The notes below the pieces were generated by a model. The model made no database searches. It was not told the origin of the DNA and worked only from the letters and a program-made list of their open reading frames with translations. This document shows, in pieces, positions 18,073-27,910 of a stretch of 64,000 bases of DNA. A program made the translations under genes and the position numbers. The stretch is taken from the NCBI GenBank assembly GCA_900756155.1, contig CAAEJV010000030.1, forward strand, positions 1 to 64,000. Direction: 5' to 3'. The stretch's first letter is position 1. Each line of letters starts with the position of its first letter. The DNA comes from Pasteurellaceae bacterium. Its GTDB lineage: Bacteria > Pseudomonadota > Gammaproteobacteria > Enterobacterales > Pasteurellaceae.

Positions 18073-19263
18073 ATGAAAAAGATCGCAATTAGCCTGTTGA
18101 TCGTGCTGTTTGCGATCTTTGCTTTTTTTTATGTTCAACTTCAACAAGCTAAGAGTCTTTTGACCGAACAACTGACGAAACGAGATATTCAACTTGAAAC
18201 GGTAAGTATTAGCCTCTTTCCACAGCCTGTTATTTCCTTAGAAAAGGTTAAATATCACGCGATTTCTGCACAAAAAATTGAAGGAAAATTACCTTTTATT
18301 TCACTCGTTTTTGGGAATCCAACGATTGACGAAATTCAAATCCAGCAAGCCCGCTTTACTGAAAATGCATTGAATTCAGCCAATATCCGCATGGCATTTT
18401 CAGATTTTGCACTCAAACAATTTTTAACAAAAGATCTTACTTTTAATGGTAGCAACCATATTTGGGTGAACCTTGAAAAACCTATTTATGGCAACACCGC
18501 AACCTTTGATTTTCTTTTTAACAAAGGAAATATCGCCCTTCGCCAGGAAGGTGAATCGCTTATTCAATTTGATGACGTTCAATTCAATCAGCAAAAATTA
18601 GGCTATATTGAAATTCATGCTGATTTAACGAAACCACAGAAACTTGCCATTGGTTACATTCGACCGACATGCACCACGAATTGTCTTGCCGTACTCAAAT
18701 TTAGTAGCTATCTGCAAAAAAGTGCGGTCAATTTTTCTGGTAAAAATTTTCCGTTAACACAGTTGTTAGCGCTACTTAATTTTCCTCAAACCATGACGGG
18801 CACAAGTGATTTTAATGTTCAATTAGCTTTTGCAAATTCAGAATTAGCTCAAGGGAAATTTGATTTTAATGCACGTGATGGTGAACTTTTAGGACTTAAT
18901 CTACTAGATATGGCAGCGCAGTATTTACCAATTAATTACAACAGCGATTTAACCGCAAGTAGAAATATGAACACTCCTTATGAGCGTTTTGAATCAAGTC
19001 TTTCATTCGAAAATCATTTACTCAAAGTCGATAAAATAAACTTAAAAACAACCGCACTTTTGGCGGATGGTTCTGGAGCCATTGATTTAGATAATGTACA
19101 ATGTGATGTCAATTTAACCTTAAGATCCACTAACGAAAAATACAAAAAGCTGGCATTGCCTATTCGCTTTTTCGATAGTTGCTACTCACCACAGTATAAG
19201 GTGAATATTGACCAAAACTTTCGTCATCAATTGAAAGAATTAATTAAAGAGAAATTAAAATAA
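18073..19263 (+). CDS. AsmA-like inner-membrane-anchored protein
   Basis: The 396-residue protein has one N-terminal membrane segment (residues 4-22) and a large periplasmic region rich in alternating beta-type sequence. It contains typical AsmA elements (LEKVKYHAISAQKIEGKLPF near the start; FNARDGELLGLNLLDMAAQYL and a repeat of the ground pattern near the C-terminus). AsmA-family proteins are linked to outer-membrane assembly and phospholipid transport. It is shorter than E. coli AsmA (617). It begins three bases after dcd, and its stop overlaps the sotB start by one base. The specific role is unknown. Confidence 0.8.
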   Translation: MKKIAISLLIVLFAIFAFFYVQLQQAKSLLTEQLTKRDIQLETVSISLFPQPVISLEKVKYHAISAQKIEGKLPFISLVFGNPTIDEIQIQQARFTENALNSANIRMAFSDFALKQFLTKDLTFNGSNHIWVNLEKPIYGNTATFDFLFNKGNIALRQEGESLIQFDDVQFNQQKLGYIEIHADLTKPQKLAIGYIRPTCTTNCLAVLKFSSYLQKSAVNFSGKNFPLTQLLALLNFPQTMTGTSDFNVQLAFANSELAQGKFDFNARDGELLGLNLLDMAAQYLPINYNSDLTASRNMNTPYERFESSLSFENHLLKVDKINLKTTALLADGSGAIDLDNVQCDVNLTLRSTNEKYKKLALPIRFFDSCYSPQYKVNIDQNFRHQLKELIKEKLK

Positions 19264-20441
19264 TGTCATTTTATCAGAAAGCAGAAAGAACCCAATATTG
19301 GCGCGTAGTCATCATGGCTTGCGCCGCTTTTATTTTTAATACCACGGAATTTGTGCCAGTTGCGTTACTCACTGACATCGGACAAAGTTTTGATATGCAA
19401 AGCTCCGATGTAGGTTTAATGATGACCGTTTATGCTTGGACGGTTATGATTATGTCTTTACCCGCCATGCTCGCGACAGGTGATATGGAACGTAAAGGCT
19501 TATTGCTGAAACTTTTCGTTATTTTTATCATCGGCCATATTATCTCGGTCATTGCGTGGAATTATTGGATTCTTCTCATTGCTCGTATGTGTATTGCGGT
19601 AGCGCATTCACTCTTCTGGGCAATTACCGCATCATTAGTGATGCGTGTGGCACCGAAGAATAAGAAAACACAAGCAATTGGTATGCTCGCTATCGGTACA
19701 TCCCTTGCGACTATTTTAGGCTTACCATTAGGCCGTTTAGTCGGTCAATTAGTTGGCTGGCGTATTACTTTTGCAATCATTGCCGTATTAGCTTTGGTTG
19801 TGATGGTATTTATTATGCGTTTATTACCAAATCTACCAAGTAAAAATGCAGGCTCGTTATCTAGTCTGCCGATTTTAGCAAAACGTCCATTACTGATTGG
19901 ACTTTATGCTACAACGGCAATCATTGTTTCAGCACACTTTACCGCTTATACCTACATTGAACCCTTTATGGTTCAAATCGGCGAACTCGATCCAAATCTT
20001 GCAACGATAATTTTGTTAGTTTTTGGGGTTTCTGGCATTACCGCAAGTGTGATCTTTAACCGCTTATACCGTTTCGGTCCAACTCAATTTATCAGTGGGG
20101 CTATGATTTTACTGGCTATATCTTTAACATTTATGCTTGCCTCTGCGAGTTATACCGCCACGATGTTTACCCTTGCTTTTATTTGGGGGATTGGCATCTC
20201 TTGTATCGGACTGGCATTACAAATGCGCGTACTACAACTTGCTCCTGATGCAACGGACGTAGCAAGTGCCATTTATTCCGGTATTTTCAATGCAGGTATT
20301 GGTGCAGGTGCACTGTTTGGTAACCAAATCGCTCGCCATGTTGGTCTTGAATATATTGGATTTAGCGGTGCAGCATTAGCTGTTATTGCTCTCGGTATCT
20401 TTGTCTTCTTCAATTTCCGCTATCGCGCTCAAAACGTCTAA
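19263..20441 (+). CDS. sotB: MFS sugar efflux transporter, SotB-like
   Basis: The 392-residue major facilitator has twelve predicted membrane helices. It opens with the DHA1 motif FIFNTTEFVPVALLTDIGQSF, has GDMERKGLLL as the cytoplasmic loop 2-3 motif and LPLGRLVGQLVGWRITF as motif C. The E. coli relative exports arabinose and IPTG-like sugars. The ATG overlaps the end of the AsmA-like gene (TAATG), which indicates translational coupling. Substrate is inferred by homology only. Confidence 0.88.
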   Translation: MSFYQKAERTQYWRVVIMACAAFIFNTTEFVPVALLTDIGQSFDMQSSDVGLMMTVYAWTVMIMSLPAMLATGDMERKGLLLKLFVIFIIGHIISVIAWNYWILLIARMCIAVAHSLFWAITASLVMRVAPKNKKTQAIGMLAIGTSLATILGLPLGRLVGQLVGWRITFAIIAVLALVVMVFIMRLLPNLPSKNAGSLSSLPILAKRPLLIGLYATTAIIVSAHFTAYTYIEPFMVQIGELDPNLATIILLVFGVSGITASVIFNRLYRFGPTQFISGAMILLAISLTFMLASASYTATMFTLAFIWGIGISCIGLALQMRVLQLAPDATDVASAIYSGIFNAGIGAGALFGNQIARHVGLEYIGFSGAALAVIALGIFVFFNFRYRAQNV

Positions 20442-20442
20442 A

Positions 20443-20476
20443 AAAATGACCGCACTTACTCAAGTGCGGTCATTTT
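20443..20476. terminator. USS-pair terminator between sotB and dppF
   Basis: AAAATGACCGCACTT (20443-20457) pairs with AAGTGCGGTCATTTT (20462-20476), a perfect 15-bp stem with a 4-base loop. It serves both convergent genes. Confidence 0.9.
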
Positions 20477-20481
20477 CTTTT

Positions 20482-21465
20482 CTAATCGAGATGGAAACAA
20501 GCGATGAGCTTACCATCAGGATATTTTTCCAATTTCGGTTGCTCATTTCGACATTTATCAGTCGCTTTCCAACAACGCGGATTAAATGCACAACCTTTTG
20601 GTGGATTAATCGGGCTAGGTAATTCGCCCTTTAATTTAATCCGCTGACGACGTAATTCAGGCGATAATCTTGGCGTAGCCGAAAGTAATGCTTGCGTATA
20701 AGGATGTTGTGGGTTTTTAAAGATCTGCTCTTTTGTACCCATTTCAACACAGCGACCTAAATACATCACCATCACCTCATCTGCAATGTGTTCAACCACC
20801 GAAAGATCATGGGAAATAAACACATAAGATAAACCAAGCTCAGCTTGCAAATCCATCATCAAATTCAGCACTTGCGCACGAACGGACACGTCTAACGCAG
20901 AAACGGGTTCATCCGCCACAACCACGTCAGGTTCAAGCATTAAACCACGAGCAATTGCGATACGCTGACGTTGTCCGCCCGAAAACATATGTGGATAGCG
21001 ATCATAAAACTCTGCACGCAATCCCACTTTCGCCATCATGGACAATACTTTTTCTTTACGTTCTTTTGCCGATAGATTAGTATTGATGACTAAAGGCTCT
21101 TCCAAAATTGTGCCGATTTTCTTACGCGGATTTAGTGATGCATAAGGGTTTTGAAACACGATTTGGATTTTCTGACGGCGCAATGCTTTCGTTTCGTGAT
21201 CATTCTCTAAGAAATTTTGCCCGTTGTAGTACAACTCACCTTCTGTCGGTTCTTCTATCATCGTCAAAAGACGGCCTAGTGTCGATTTACCACAACCAGA
21301 CTCGCCTACCACCGCAAGGGTTTTACCACGTTCTAAGGAAAAAGACACACCATCTAATGCTTTCACTTGCTGTGTTTTAGCAAACATCCCTTTTTTGACA
21401 GGATAATATTTCTTCAGCCCAATAGCATTAAGCAATGGTGCATTTTTTTGTGCGACATTAGACAT
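20482..21465 (-). CDS. dppF: Dipeptide/glutathione/haem ABC transporter ATP-binding protein DppF
   Basis: The 327-residue ATPase follows E. coli DppF through [13 protein letters not shown], Walker [13 protein letters not shown], signature [15 protein letters not shown], Walker [12 protein letters not shown] and a C-terminal iron-sulfur-type cysteine region ([14 protein letters not shown]). The ATG at 21465 is preferred because AAGGAG precedes it by nine bases; it overlaps the dppD stop. In H. influenzae, DppBCDF works with separately encoded binding proteins for haem (HbpA) or glutathione (GbpA). No binding-protein gene is adjacent here. Confidence 0.95.
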   Translation of the reverse strand: MSNVAQKNAPLLNAIGLKKYYPVKKGMFAKTQQVKALDGVSFSLERGKTLAVVGESGCGKSTLGRLLTMIEEPTEGELYYNGQNFLENDHETKALRRQKIQIVFQNPYASLNPRKKIGTILEEPLVINTNLSAKERKEKVLSMMAKVGLRAEFYDRYPHMFSGGQRQRIAIARGLMLEPDVVVADEPVSALDVSVRAQVLNLMMDLQAELGLSYVFISHDLSVVEHIADEVMVMYLGRCVEMGTKEQIFKNPQHPYTQALLSATPRLSPELRRQRIKLKGELPSPINPPKGCAFNPRCWKATDKCRNEQPKLEKYPDGKLIACFHLD

Positions 21466-22441
21466 TGCTTGGTTCTCCTTGGGCATTTAATGGGGTGTGA
21501 CATTTTACTTGTCGATTTCCTATTTGACGCAATTCAGGTTCAACACTTCGACAAAGATCGGTCGCATACGGACAGCGTGGATTTAACAAACAACCTTGTG
21601 GGCGATCGTATTTACCTGGCACCACTCCGGGTAAAGATTGTAAACGAGATTTACCCTCTGCAAACTCCGGTAAAGAACGCAATAACGCTTGAGTGTAAGG
21701 ATGTTTTGGCTCACGGAAAATATCTTCCGCCCGCCCTTCTTCCACTACTTGTCCTGCATACATCACAATAATACGATGTGCCGCTTCTGCGACTAACGCA
21801 AGATCATGCGTGATCAGAATCAACGACATACATTCTTTTTGCTGTAACTCAAGTAACAAATCTACAATTTGTGCTTGAATAGTCACATCCAGTGCAGTGG
21901 TTGGTTCATCAGCAATGAGCAATCTCGGTTTACATGCAATGGCCATAGCAATCATAACGCGTTGGCTCATCCCGCCAGAAAGCTGATGCGGATAAACATC
22001 AATACGTGATTCAGGATCAGGAATACCGACTAAACGTAATAGCTCTAAGGTGCGCTCACGACGTTCTTTTTTGCTGCCGCCTTGATGCGCTTTGATGGCT
22101 TCCATAATTTGGAAACCCACCGTATAGGCCGGATTTAAGCTTGTCATCGGGTCTTGGAAGATCATGGCAATATCTGCGCCAACTAATTCCCGCTTTTCTT
22201 TTGCCGGTAAGCTTAAGAGATCTTTACCTTCAAATTCTAGCCCTTTCGCTGAAACACGCCCAGGAAAATCAATTAAGCCCATCACAGCAAGGGAACTTAC
22301 TGATTTCCCTGAACCTGACTCGCCGACAATACCTAATACTTCGCCTTGATTGACTTGGTAGCTTATACGATCCACCGCTTTAAAAGGTGCTTTTTCATCA
22401 CCAAAGTGAACAGACAGCTCTTTTACATCCAATAATGCCAT
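21458..22441 (-). CDS. dppD: ABC transporter ATP-binding protein DppD
   Basis: The 327-residue ATPase carries Walker [18 protein letters not shown], signature [15 protein letters not shown], Walker [13 protein letters not shown] and the C-terminal oligopeptide-transporter domain with its cysteine cluster ([14 protein letters not shown]). It partners DppF, and the genes overlap by eight bases. It lies nine bases after dppC. Confidence 0.96.
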   Translation of the reverse strand: MALLDVKELSVHFGDEKAPFKAVDRISYQVNQGEVLGIVGESGSGKSVSSLAVMGLIDFPGRVSAKGLEFEGKDLLSLPAKEKRELVGADIAMIFQDPMTSLNPAYTVGFQIMEAIKAHQGGSKKERRERTLELLRLVGIPDPESRIDVYPHQLSGGMSQRVMIAMAIACKPRLLIADEPTTALDVTIQAQIVDLLLELQQKECMSLILITHDLALVAEAAHRIIVMYAGQVVEEGRAEDIFREPKHPYTQALLRSLPEFAEGKSRLQSLPGVVPGKYDRPQGCLLNPRCPYATDLCRSVEPELRQIGNRQVKCHTPLNAQGEPSNV

Positions 22442-22449
22442 TCTGCCCC

Positions 22450-23346
22450 CTATTGTTTTAATTTTGGATCGAGTGCATCACGCAACCCGTCGCCCATTAA
22501 GTTAAATGCTAAAACAAGCGATAAAATCACTAAACCTGGAATGGTAACCAACCAGTTTGCCGCCTGCATAAAGCTACGTGATTCAGATAACATAGTACCC
22601 AATTCTGGTGTTGGTGGTTTTGCGCCGATACCTAAGAAACCTAAAGTCGCTAATTCTAAAATCGCATTAGAAATCCCCATCGTCATTTGTACGATAAGCG
22701 GTGCAAGGCAATTCGGTAAAATGACAATAAACATTAAACGTAATACGCTTGCTCCCGCCACTCGTGAAGAGGTGACATAATCTCTGTTTTTCTCGTTTAA
22801 TACTGCTGCACGTGTTAAGCGCACATAACTTGGAATCGAAACCACGGCAATCGCCAACGTCGCATTGGTTAAAGATGGCTCTAAAATTGACACTACCACA
22901 ATGGTTAAAAGCAAGTTTGGGATAGCCAACATAATGTCAATAAAACGAACAATTAATGTATCCAATGCGCCACCATAATAGCCTGCGAGCAAGCCAAGAC
23001 TCGTCCCTAAAATGCAAGATAAAATGACAATAATGAAACCTGCAAAAACAGAAATGCGCGTACCATAAATAATGCGAGAAAGAATATCTCGACCAATGTC
23101 ATCCGTACCCAGTAAATAAGCTGAATTGCCGCCTTCATACCACGCAGGCGGTAACAATAGCGCTGAACGATTTTGTTCGATAGGATCAAAAGGTGCTATC
23201 CAAGGGGCAAAAATACTGATTAATGCAACAGCAAGGATAAAAGTGAGCCCAATCACCGCCCCTTTATTTTGTTTGAAATAAAACCAAAACTCCTGCAACG
23301 GTGTGCGCGGTGCGAAGGTTTCAATAGGTAAAGTTTGTTCCGTCAT
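22450..23346 (-). CDS. dppC: ABC transporter permease DppC
   Basis: The 298-residue permease has an N-terminal OppC-type segment ([17 protein letters not shown]), about six membrane helices, the [20 protein letters not shown] motif and the EAA-type loop [20 protein letters not shown]. It forms the membrane channel with DppB, encoded 12 bases upstream. Confidence 0.96.
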   Translation of the reverse strand: MTEQTLPIETFAPRTPLQEFWFYFKQNKGAVIGLTFILAVALISIFAPWIAPFDPIEQNRSALLLPPAWYEGGNSAYLLGTDDIGRDILSRIIYGTRISVFAGFIIVILSCILGTSLGLLAGYYGGALDTLIVRFIDIMLAIPNLLLTIVVVSILEPSLTNATLAIAVVSIPSYVRLTRAAVLNEKNRDYVTSSRVAGASVLRLMFIVILPNCLAPLIVQMTMGISNAILELATLGFLGIGAKPPTPELGTMLSESRSFMQAANWLVTIPGLVILSLVLAFNLMGDGLRDALDPKLKQ

Positions 23347-23358
23347 TAATAAGGCTCC

Positions 23359-24363
23359 TTATTGATGGCGAATACGTGGGTTTACCACGCCATAAAGTAA
23401 ATCGATCGTCAAATTCACCACAATAATAATTGTAGCAATAATCAACACGGCGCCTTGTAAGACGGGATAATCACGATTAGAAATCGCATCAATAATCCAT
23501 TTACCAATACCCGGCCATGAGAAAATTGTTTCGGTTAAAACTGCACCGGATAATAACTGTCCTACAATCAATCCCACCACGGTCACAACAGGGATCAGTG
23601 CATTACGTAGCGCATGAACAATCACAATTCGGGTATAACTTAAGCCTTTCGCTTTTGCGGTACGAATATAATCTTCACCTAACACTTCCAACATCGAAGA
23701 ACGTGTCATTCGGGTAATCACCGCAAGTGGAATGGTACCTAGCACAATAGATGGTAAAATCAATGACTTAATGGCATTTCCAAAGGCACCTGGCTCACCT
23801 GAAAGCCAAGTATCGATTAACATAAAACCCGTTGGTGTATCGATCCAGAAACTATCTTCTAAACGTCCCCCTTGTGGTAAATCTAACCAAGGTGAAACAT
23901 ATAAGATCAAAATTAATCCCCACCAGAAAATTGGCATGGAATAACCCGTTAATGACATGGCGGTCACGGTATGAGAAATCCAGCTATCTTTCTTGACGGC
24001 AGCAATCGTTCCTAACGTAATGCCGGCAATTAATGACCAAAATAGAGCAAAGAAAGCCAATTCAAACGTGGCAGGGAAAAGTGTGAAAAACTCCCTCAGA
24101 ACAGGTTGTTGAGTACGGAATGATTCACCAAAATCGCCTTGTATTACATTACCAATATAATTGAAATATTGCTGATACAACGGTAAATCGAGACCAAGTT
24201 GCTTCATCATTTGTTGATGAACTTCTGGCGTTAAACCTCGCTCACCCATCATAATTTCCACAGGATCACCTGGAATAAAATGAATGAGAGCAAAAGTCAC
24301 AAAAGTAATGGCGATAAAGGTAGGAATCACCATTAAAATACGTTTTAAAATAAATTTAAACAT
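23359..24363 (-). CDS. dppB: ABC transporter permease DppB
   Basis: The 334-residue permease starts with the characteristic MFKFILKRILMVIPTF helix. It has IPGDPVEIMMGERG in the first periplasmic loop and the EAA-type loop RTAKAKGLSYTRIVIVHALRNALIPV. It is the first gene of dppBCDF; no dppA-type gene lies upstream, where uvrD ends instead. It takes up dipeptides or, in H. influenzae, haem and glutathione, depending on the binding protein used. Confidence 0.96.
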   Translation of the reverse strand: MFKFILKRILMVIPTFIAITFVTFALIHFIPGDPVEIMMGERGLTPEVHQQMMKQLGLDLPLYQQYFNYIGNVIQGDFGESFRTQQPVLREFFTLFPATFELAFFALFWSLIAGITLGTIAAVKKDSWISHTVTAMSLTGYSMPIFWWGLILILYVSPWLDLPQGGRLEDSFWIDTPTGFMLIDTWLSGEPGAFGNAIKSLILPSIVLGTIPLAVITRMTRSSMLEVLGEDYIRTAKAKGLSYTRIVIVHALRNALIPVVTVVGLIVGQLLSGAVLTETIFSWPGIGKWIIDAISNRDYPVLQGAVLIIATIIIVVNLTIDLLYGVVNPRIRHQ

Positions 24364-24471
24364 CTACTTCCCACATGATAAAAGTGCGGTCGTTTCTTCG
24401 AACGTTTTCGCACTGGCATATTGAATATGAACACTAATATTCATACTCCTTGCAATAAAATCCTCCCGATT

Positions 24472-26649
24472 CTACCGCACTTTTTCTAATTTTGCCAAAT
24501 GCGCAATCAGCCACTTAATGCCTTGAGCTTGGAAAGCGATTTGTAAACGGGTGTTATTGTCTGAACCTTCAACGTTTATCACTGTGCCAAAACCAAACTT
24601 TTCATGTTTCACTTTTTGTCCCATTTTCCATTCATTTTTAGGCAAACTCGAGCTTAAACTCCGTACTTTCGCTTGGTTTAATGCCCGAGTCACCGTTCCG
24701 CGCAAACGGATTTCTTGAATACACTCTGGTGGCAATTCTGTAATAAAACGCGAAGGTAAATGGCGTTCTTCTTTCGTGTAAACACGACGACTTTCAGCAT
24801 AACAAATGGTGAGTTTTTGCTTAGCTCGAGTAATGCCCACATAAGCAAGACGGCGTTCTTCCTCCAAACGACCAGGCTCTTCAAATGAACGGAAACTTGG
24901 GAATACGCCCTCTTCTACCCCCACCATAAATACGCGCGGGAATTCCAAGCCTTTTGCTGAGTGTAAGGTCATCATTTCCACACAAGATTGATGCGGTGAA
25001 GCCTGCTCTTCTCCCGCTTCTAAAGAAGCATGAGTTAAAAAGGCGGTAAGATCGGTCATATCCTCTGCTTCATCAGGTTTGATAAATTCTCGGGTTGCCG
25101 TCACCAATTCTTCTAAGTTTTCAATACGTACTTCACCTTTCTCGCCTTTTTCCTGTTTATACATATCGTATAAGCCAGAATGTTTAATCACGAAATCAGT
25201 TTGTGCAAATAATGGCATTTCGGCTGTATCAACTTGTAAAGAATTAATTAACTCTTGGAAACGCAGTAATGAAGTTGAAGCTCGTCCTGTTAGCATATTT
25301 TCTTGTGTGGCCACTTGCACTGCTTGCCATAAGGTAATTTGACGCTCACGGGTTAAATTTCGTAACACATCTAAAGTACGATCGCCAATACCACGCGTAG
25401 GCGTATTAATCACACGTTCAAACGCGGCGTCATCTTGACGATTATTAATTAAGCGTAAATACGCCAATGCATCTTTAATTTCTTGGCGTTCGAAAAATCG
25501 CATCCCGCCATAAATCCGATAAGGAATTTGGCAACGAATCAAGGCTTCTTCAATAACACGAGATTGGCTATTACTACGATATAAAACAGCACAATCATCT
25601 AATTTCCCACCGTCATCTACCCAATTTTGGATTTGAGACGCCACAAATTTTGCCTCATCTAATTCATTAAATGCTGCATAAATACCTACTGGCTCCCCCA
25701 TTTCACCGTCGGTCCATAAATTCTTACCGAGGCGATCACTATTATTCGAAATAAGTTGGTTGGCACTTTTCAGAATATTGCCGGTAGAACGATAATTTTG
25801 CTCCAAACGAATAGTTTCAGCGTTGAAATCTTTTAGGAATTTTTGAATATTTTCGACTTGCGCACCACGCCATCCATAAATGGATTGGTCATCATCGCCC
25901 ACAATCATCACTTTACCCGTATTACCGGCAAGAATTTTGATCCAGGCATATTGGATTTTATTGGTATCTTGAAACTCATCCACCAAAATGTGCTGAAAAC
26001 GTTGCTGATAGCGTTGCAAAATCACAGGCTTTTTAGCAAATAATTCATACGCACGAATTAACAATTCAGCAAAATCCACCAAGCCTGCACGATCACAAGT
26101 ATCTTGATAAATTTGATAAATCTTAATCCACTCTTTTTCCTGACGATCACCAAAATCATTAATATCTTGCGGTCTTAAACCTTCATCTTTTTTATTATTG
26201 ATATACCAGCACGCTTGTTTGGGTGGAAATGCTTTATCATCATAATTGTGCAATTTCATCAAGCGTTTTACTAAACGAAGTTGGTCTTCAGAATCCAAAA
26301 TCTGGAAATCTTGTGGCAAGTTTACATCTAAATGGTGAGCGCGTAATAATCGATGGGCAATGCTATGGAATGTGCCAATCCACATACCAAATAGATTCGA
26401 TTGAGAATGTTTAGATAAGGTATCTTGAATACGATGGCGCATTTCAGCAGCGGCTTTATTGGTAAAGGTTACCGCCATAATGCTGCCTTCAGAAATATTT
26501 TCTACGGCAATCAACCAAGCAATACGATGAGTCAATACACGAGTTTTACCACTTCCTGCACCAGCAAGCACAAGGTAATTACCAAGTGGTGCTGCCACTG
26601 CTTCACGTTGTTTATCATTCAAGCCATCAAGTAATTCTGAAATATCCAT
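24472..26649 (-). CDS. uvrD: DNA helicase II (UvrD)
   Basis: This 725-residue superfamily 1A helicase unwinds 3'-to-5' in mismatch and nucleotide excision repair. It shows Walker A LAGAGSGKTRVLTHR at residue 29, motif Ia AVTFTNKAAAEMRHR, motif II VDEFQDTNKIQY, motif III GDDDQSIYGWRGA, motif IV LEQNYRST, motif V MTLHSAKGLEF and motif VI ERRLAYVGITRA. The C-terminal RNA polymerase-binding module (about residues 670-725) ends EKVR-stop, where the last codons are themselves an uptake sequence (24474-24482). Confidence 0.98.
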   Translation of the reverse strand: MDISELLDGLNDKQREAVAAPLGNYLVLAGAGSGKTRVLTHRIAWLIAVENISEGSIMAVTFTNKAAAEMRHRIQDTLSKHSQSNLFGMWIGTFHSIAHRLLRAHHLDVNLPQDFQILDSEDQLRLVKRLMKLHNYDDKAFPPKQACWYINNKKDEGLRPQDINDFGDRQEKEWIKIYQIYQDTCDRAGLVDFAELLIRAYELFAKKPVILQRYQQRFQHILVDEFQDTNKIQYAWIKILAGNTGKVMIVGDDDQSIYGWRGAQVENIQKFLKDFNAETIRLEQNYRSTGNILKSANQLISNNSDRLGKNLWTDGEMGEPVGIYAAFNELDEAKFVASQIQNWVDDGGKLDDCAVLYRSNSQSRVIEEALIRCQIPYRIYGGMRFFERQEIKDALAYLRLINNRQDDAAFERVINTPTRGIGDRTLDVLRNLTRERQITLWQAVQVATQENMLTGRASTSLLRFQELINSLQVDTAEMPLFAQTDFVIKHSGLYDMYKQEKGEKGEVRIENLEELVTATREFIKPDEAEDMTDLTAFLTHASLEAGEEQASPHQSCVEMMTLHSAKGLEFPRVFMVGVEEGVFPSFRSFEEPGRLEEERRLAYVGITRAKQKLTICYAESRRVYTKEERHLPSRFITELPPECIQEIRLRGTVTRALNQAKVRSLSSSLPKNEWKMGQKVKHEKFGFGTVINVEGSDNNTRLQIAFQAQGIKWLIAHLAKLEKVR

Positions 26650-26795
26650 CGCTCTTATTTTAATCTGGTTAAATTTACAGGGATTATAGTGGGAATTATA
26701 TTTTTAAACAACCTGATATTTACAAATTTACTCCTCCCCTTTATATTAGCAATATCAAATAATTACTAAATATTGACGAAGTTAAAGGAGACACA

Positions 26796-27842
26796 ATGTC
26801 AATTAAAACAACACTAAAATTAACCGCACTTTCTACCCTTGCGGCTCTCGCCTTCACATCTCACGCACAGGCTGAAGGTAAACTCACTGTCTATTGCAGC
26901 GTACAAAACGTTGTATGCGAAAAAGTCACTCAAGCCTTTAGTAAAAAATACAATGTAGATGCACAATTTGTACGTAATAGTACAGGCGTCGTATTAGGCA
27001 AAATTAAAGCTGAAAAAGAAAACCCACAAGCTGATTTCTGGTTTGGTGGCACCATTGAACCCCATCTTCAAGCCGCAGAGTTAGGCTTGCTTGAATCCTA
27101 TCGTTCCCCATTACAAAAAGACATCATGCCACAATTTAAATCTTTAATGGATCAACGCGGTAATTTCACTTCTGTGATTTACTTAATGGAACTTGGCATT
27201 GGGGTAAATACTAAAAAATTAAAAGAATTGAATATTCCTGCGCCAAAATGTTATGCGGATCTGATAAAACCTGAATATCAAGGACAAATTCAATATCCTG
27301 ATCCGCGTGTATCAGGCACGGGCTATTCCCTTATCAGCACCTTTTCCACATTATGGGGAGAAGAAAAAGCCTTTGACTATCTGAAAAAACTAGAACCCAA
27401 TCTAATGCAACATACCAAAACAGGCCTCGCCAGCAACTATTTGGCTAACGGTACCGTAGCGATTGATTTAGGTTTTATGTTGGTTTACCCACGTGAGAAG
27501 AAAAATGGTGCGCCAGTTGAAGGAATTTTACCATGCGAAGGCGTAGGCTATTCTTTAGGCGGGGCAAGCATCATTAAAGGAGCTAGAAACCTTGATAATG
27601 CCAAACTATTTATGGATTTCGTGCTCAGTAAAGAAGCGCAAGAAATTCCTTGGAAAGAATCAGACTCTTACCAACTTCCAACCAATATCCATGCAGAACC
27701 TGCACCAGGTTTCCTACCGGCTGGTAAATTAAAACTGGTAGATATTGATTTTATGAAATTTGGTACAGATCAAGAAGGTAAACGCCTCTCCCAACGTTGG
27801 GTTTCTGAAGTACTCTTAGAGGGTAAATCGCCAAAAGAATAA
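26796..27842 (+). CDS. Orphan AfuA-like periplasmic binding protein
   Basis: The 348-residue precursor has a signal peptide ending SHAQA-EGK (residue 26) and an AfuA-type mature chain GKLTVYCSVQNVVC. It shares the PCEGVGYSLGG segment and the KGARNLDNAKLF block with the two tandem copies at 14437-16652. The segment equivalent to their GFLHDY/GFLHEY reads GFMLVY (Leu229, Val230), so the polar pair is lost. There are also changes around residues 120-135 and a longer C-terminus. It stands alone with AAGGAG before its ATG and has no permease nearby. It may lend a different ligand to AfuBC or another importer. Confidence 0.88.
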   Translation: MSIKTTLKLTALSTLAALAFTSHAQAEGKLTVYCSVQNVVCEKVTQAFSKKYNVDAQFVRNSTGVVLGKIKAEKENPQADFWFGGTIEPHLQAAELGLLESYRSPLQKDIMPQFKSLMDQRGNFTSVIYLMELGIGVNTKKLKELNIPAPKCYADLIKPEYQGQIQYPDPRVSGTGYSLISTFSTLWGEEKAFDYLKKLEPNLMQHTKTGLASNYLANGTVAIDLGFMLVYPREKKNGAPVEGILPCEGVGYSLGGASIIKGARNLDNAKLFMDFVLSKEAQEIPWKESDSYQLPTNIHAEPAPGFLPAGKLKLVDIDFMKFGTDQEGKRLSQRWVSEVLLEGKSPKE

Positions 27843-27854
27843 ACGGAATAAAAA

Positions 27855-27896
27855 AAAGTGCGGTTAAAAATCATGGTGTTTTTGACCGCACTTGTT
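27855..27896. terminator. USS-pair terminator between orphan afuA-like gene and fdhD
   Basis: AAGTGCGGT (27857-27865) and ACCGCACTT (27886-27894), with inner AAAAA/TTTTT pairing, form a stem between the convergent genes, with T or A runs on both sides. Confidence 0.82.
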
Positions 27897-27910
27897 TTTA
27901 ATAGATAAAA

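Noticed and set aside
24361..24471. Small gene or terminator between dppB and uvrD using the two uptake sequences at 24382 and 24474
   Set aside because: The copies are 90 bases apart with other sequence between, and no convincing short hairpin or coding frame with a ribosome site was found.
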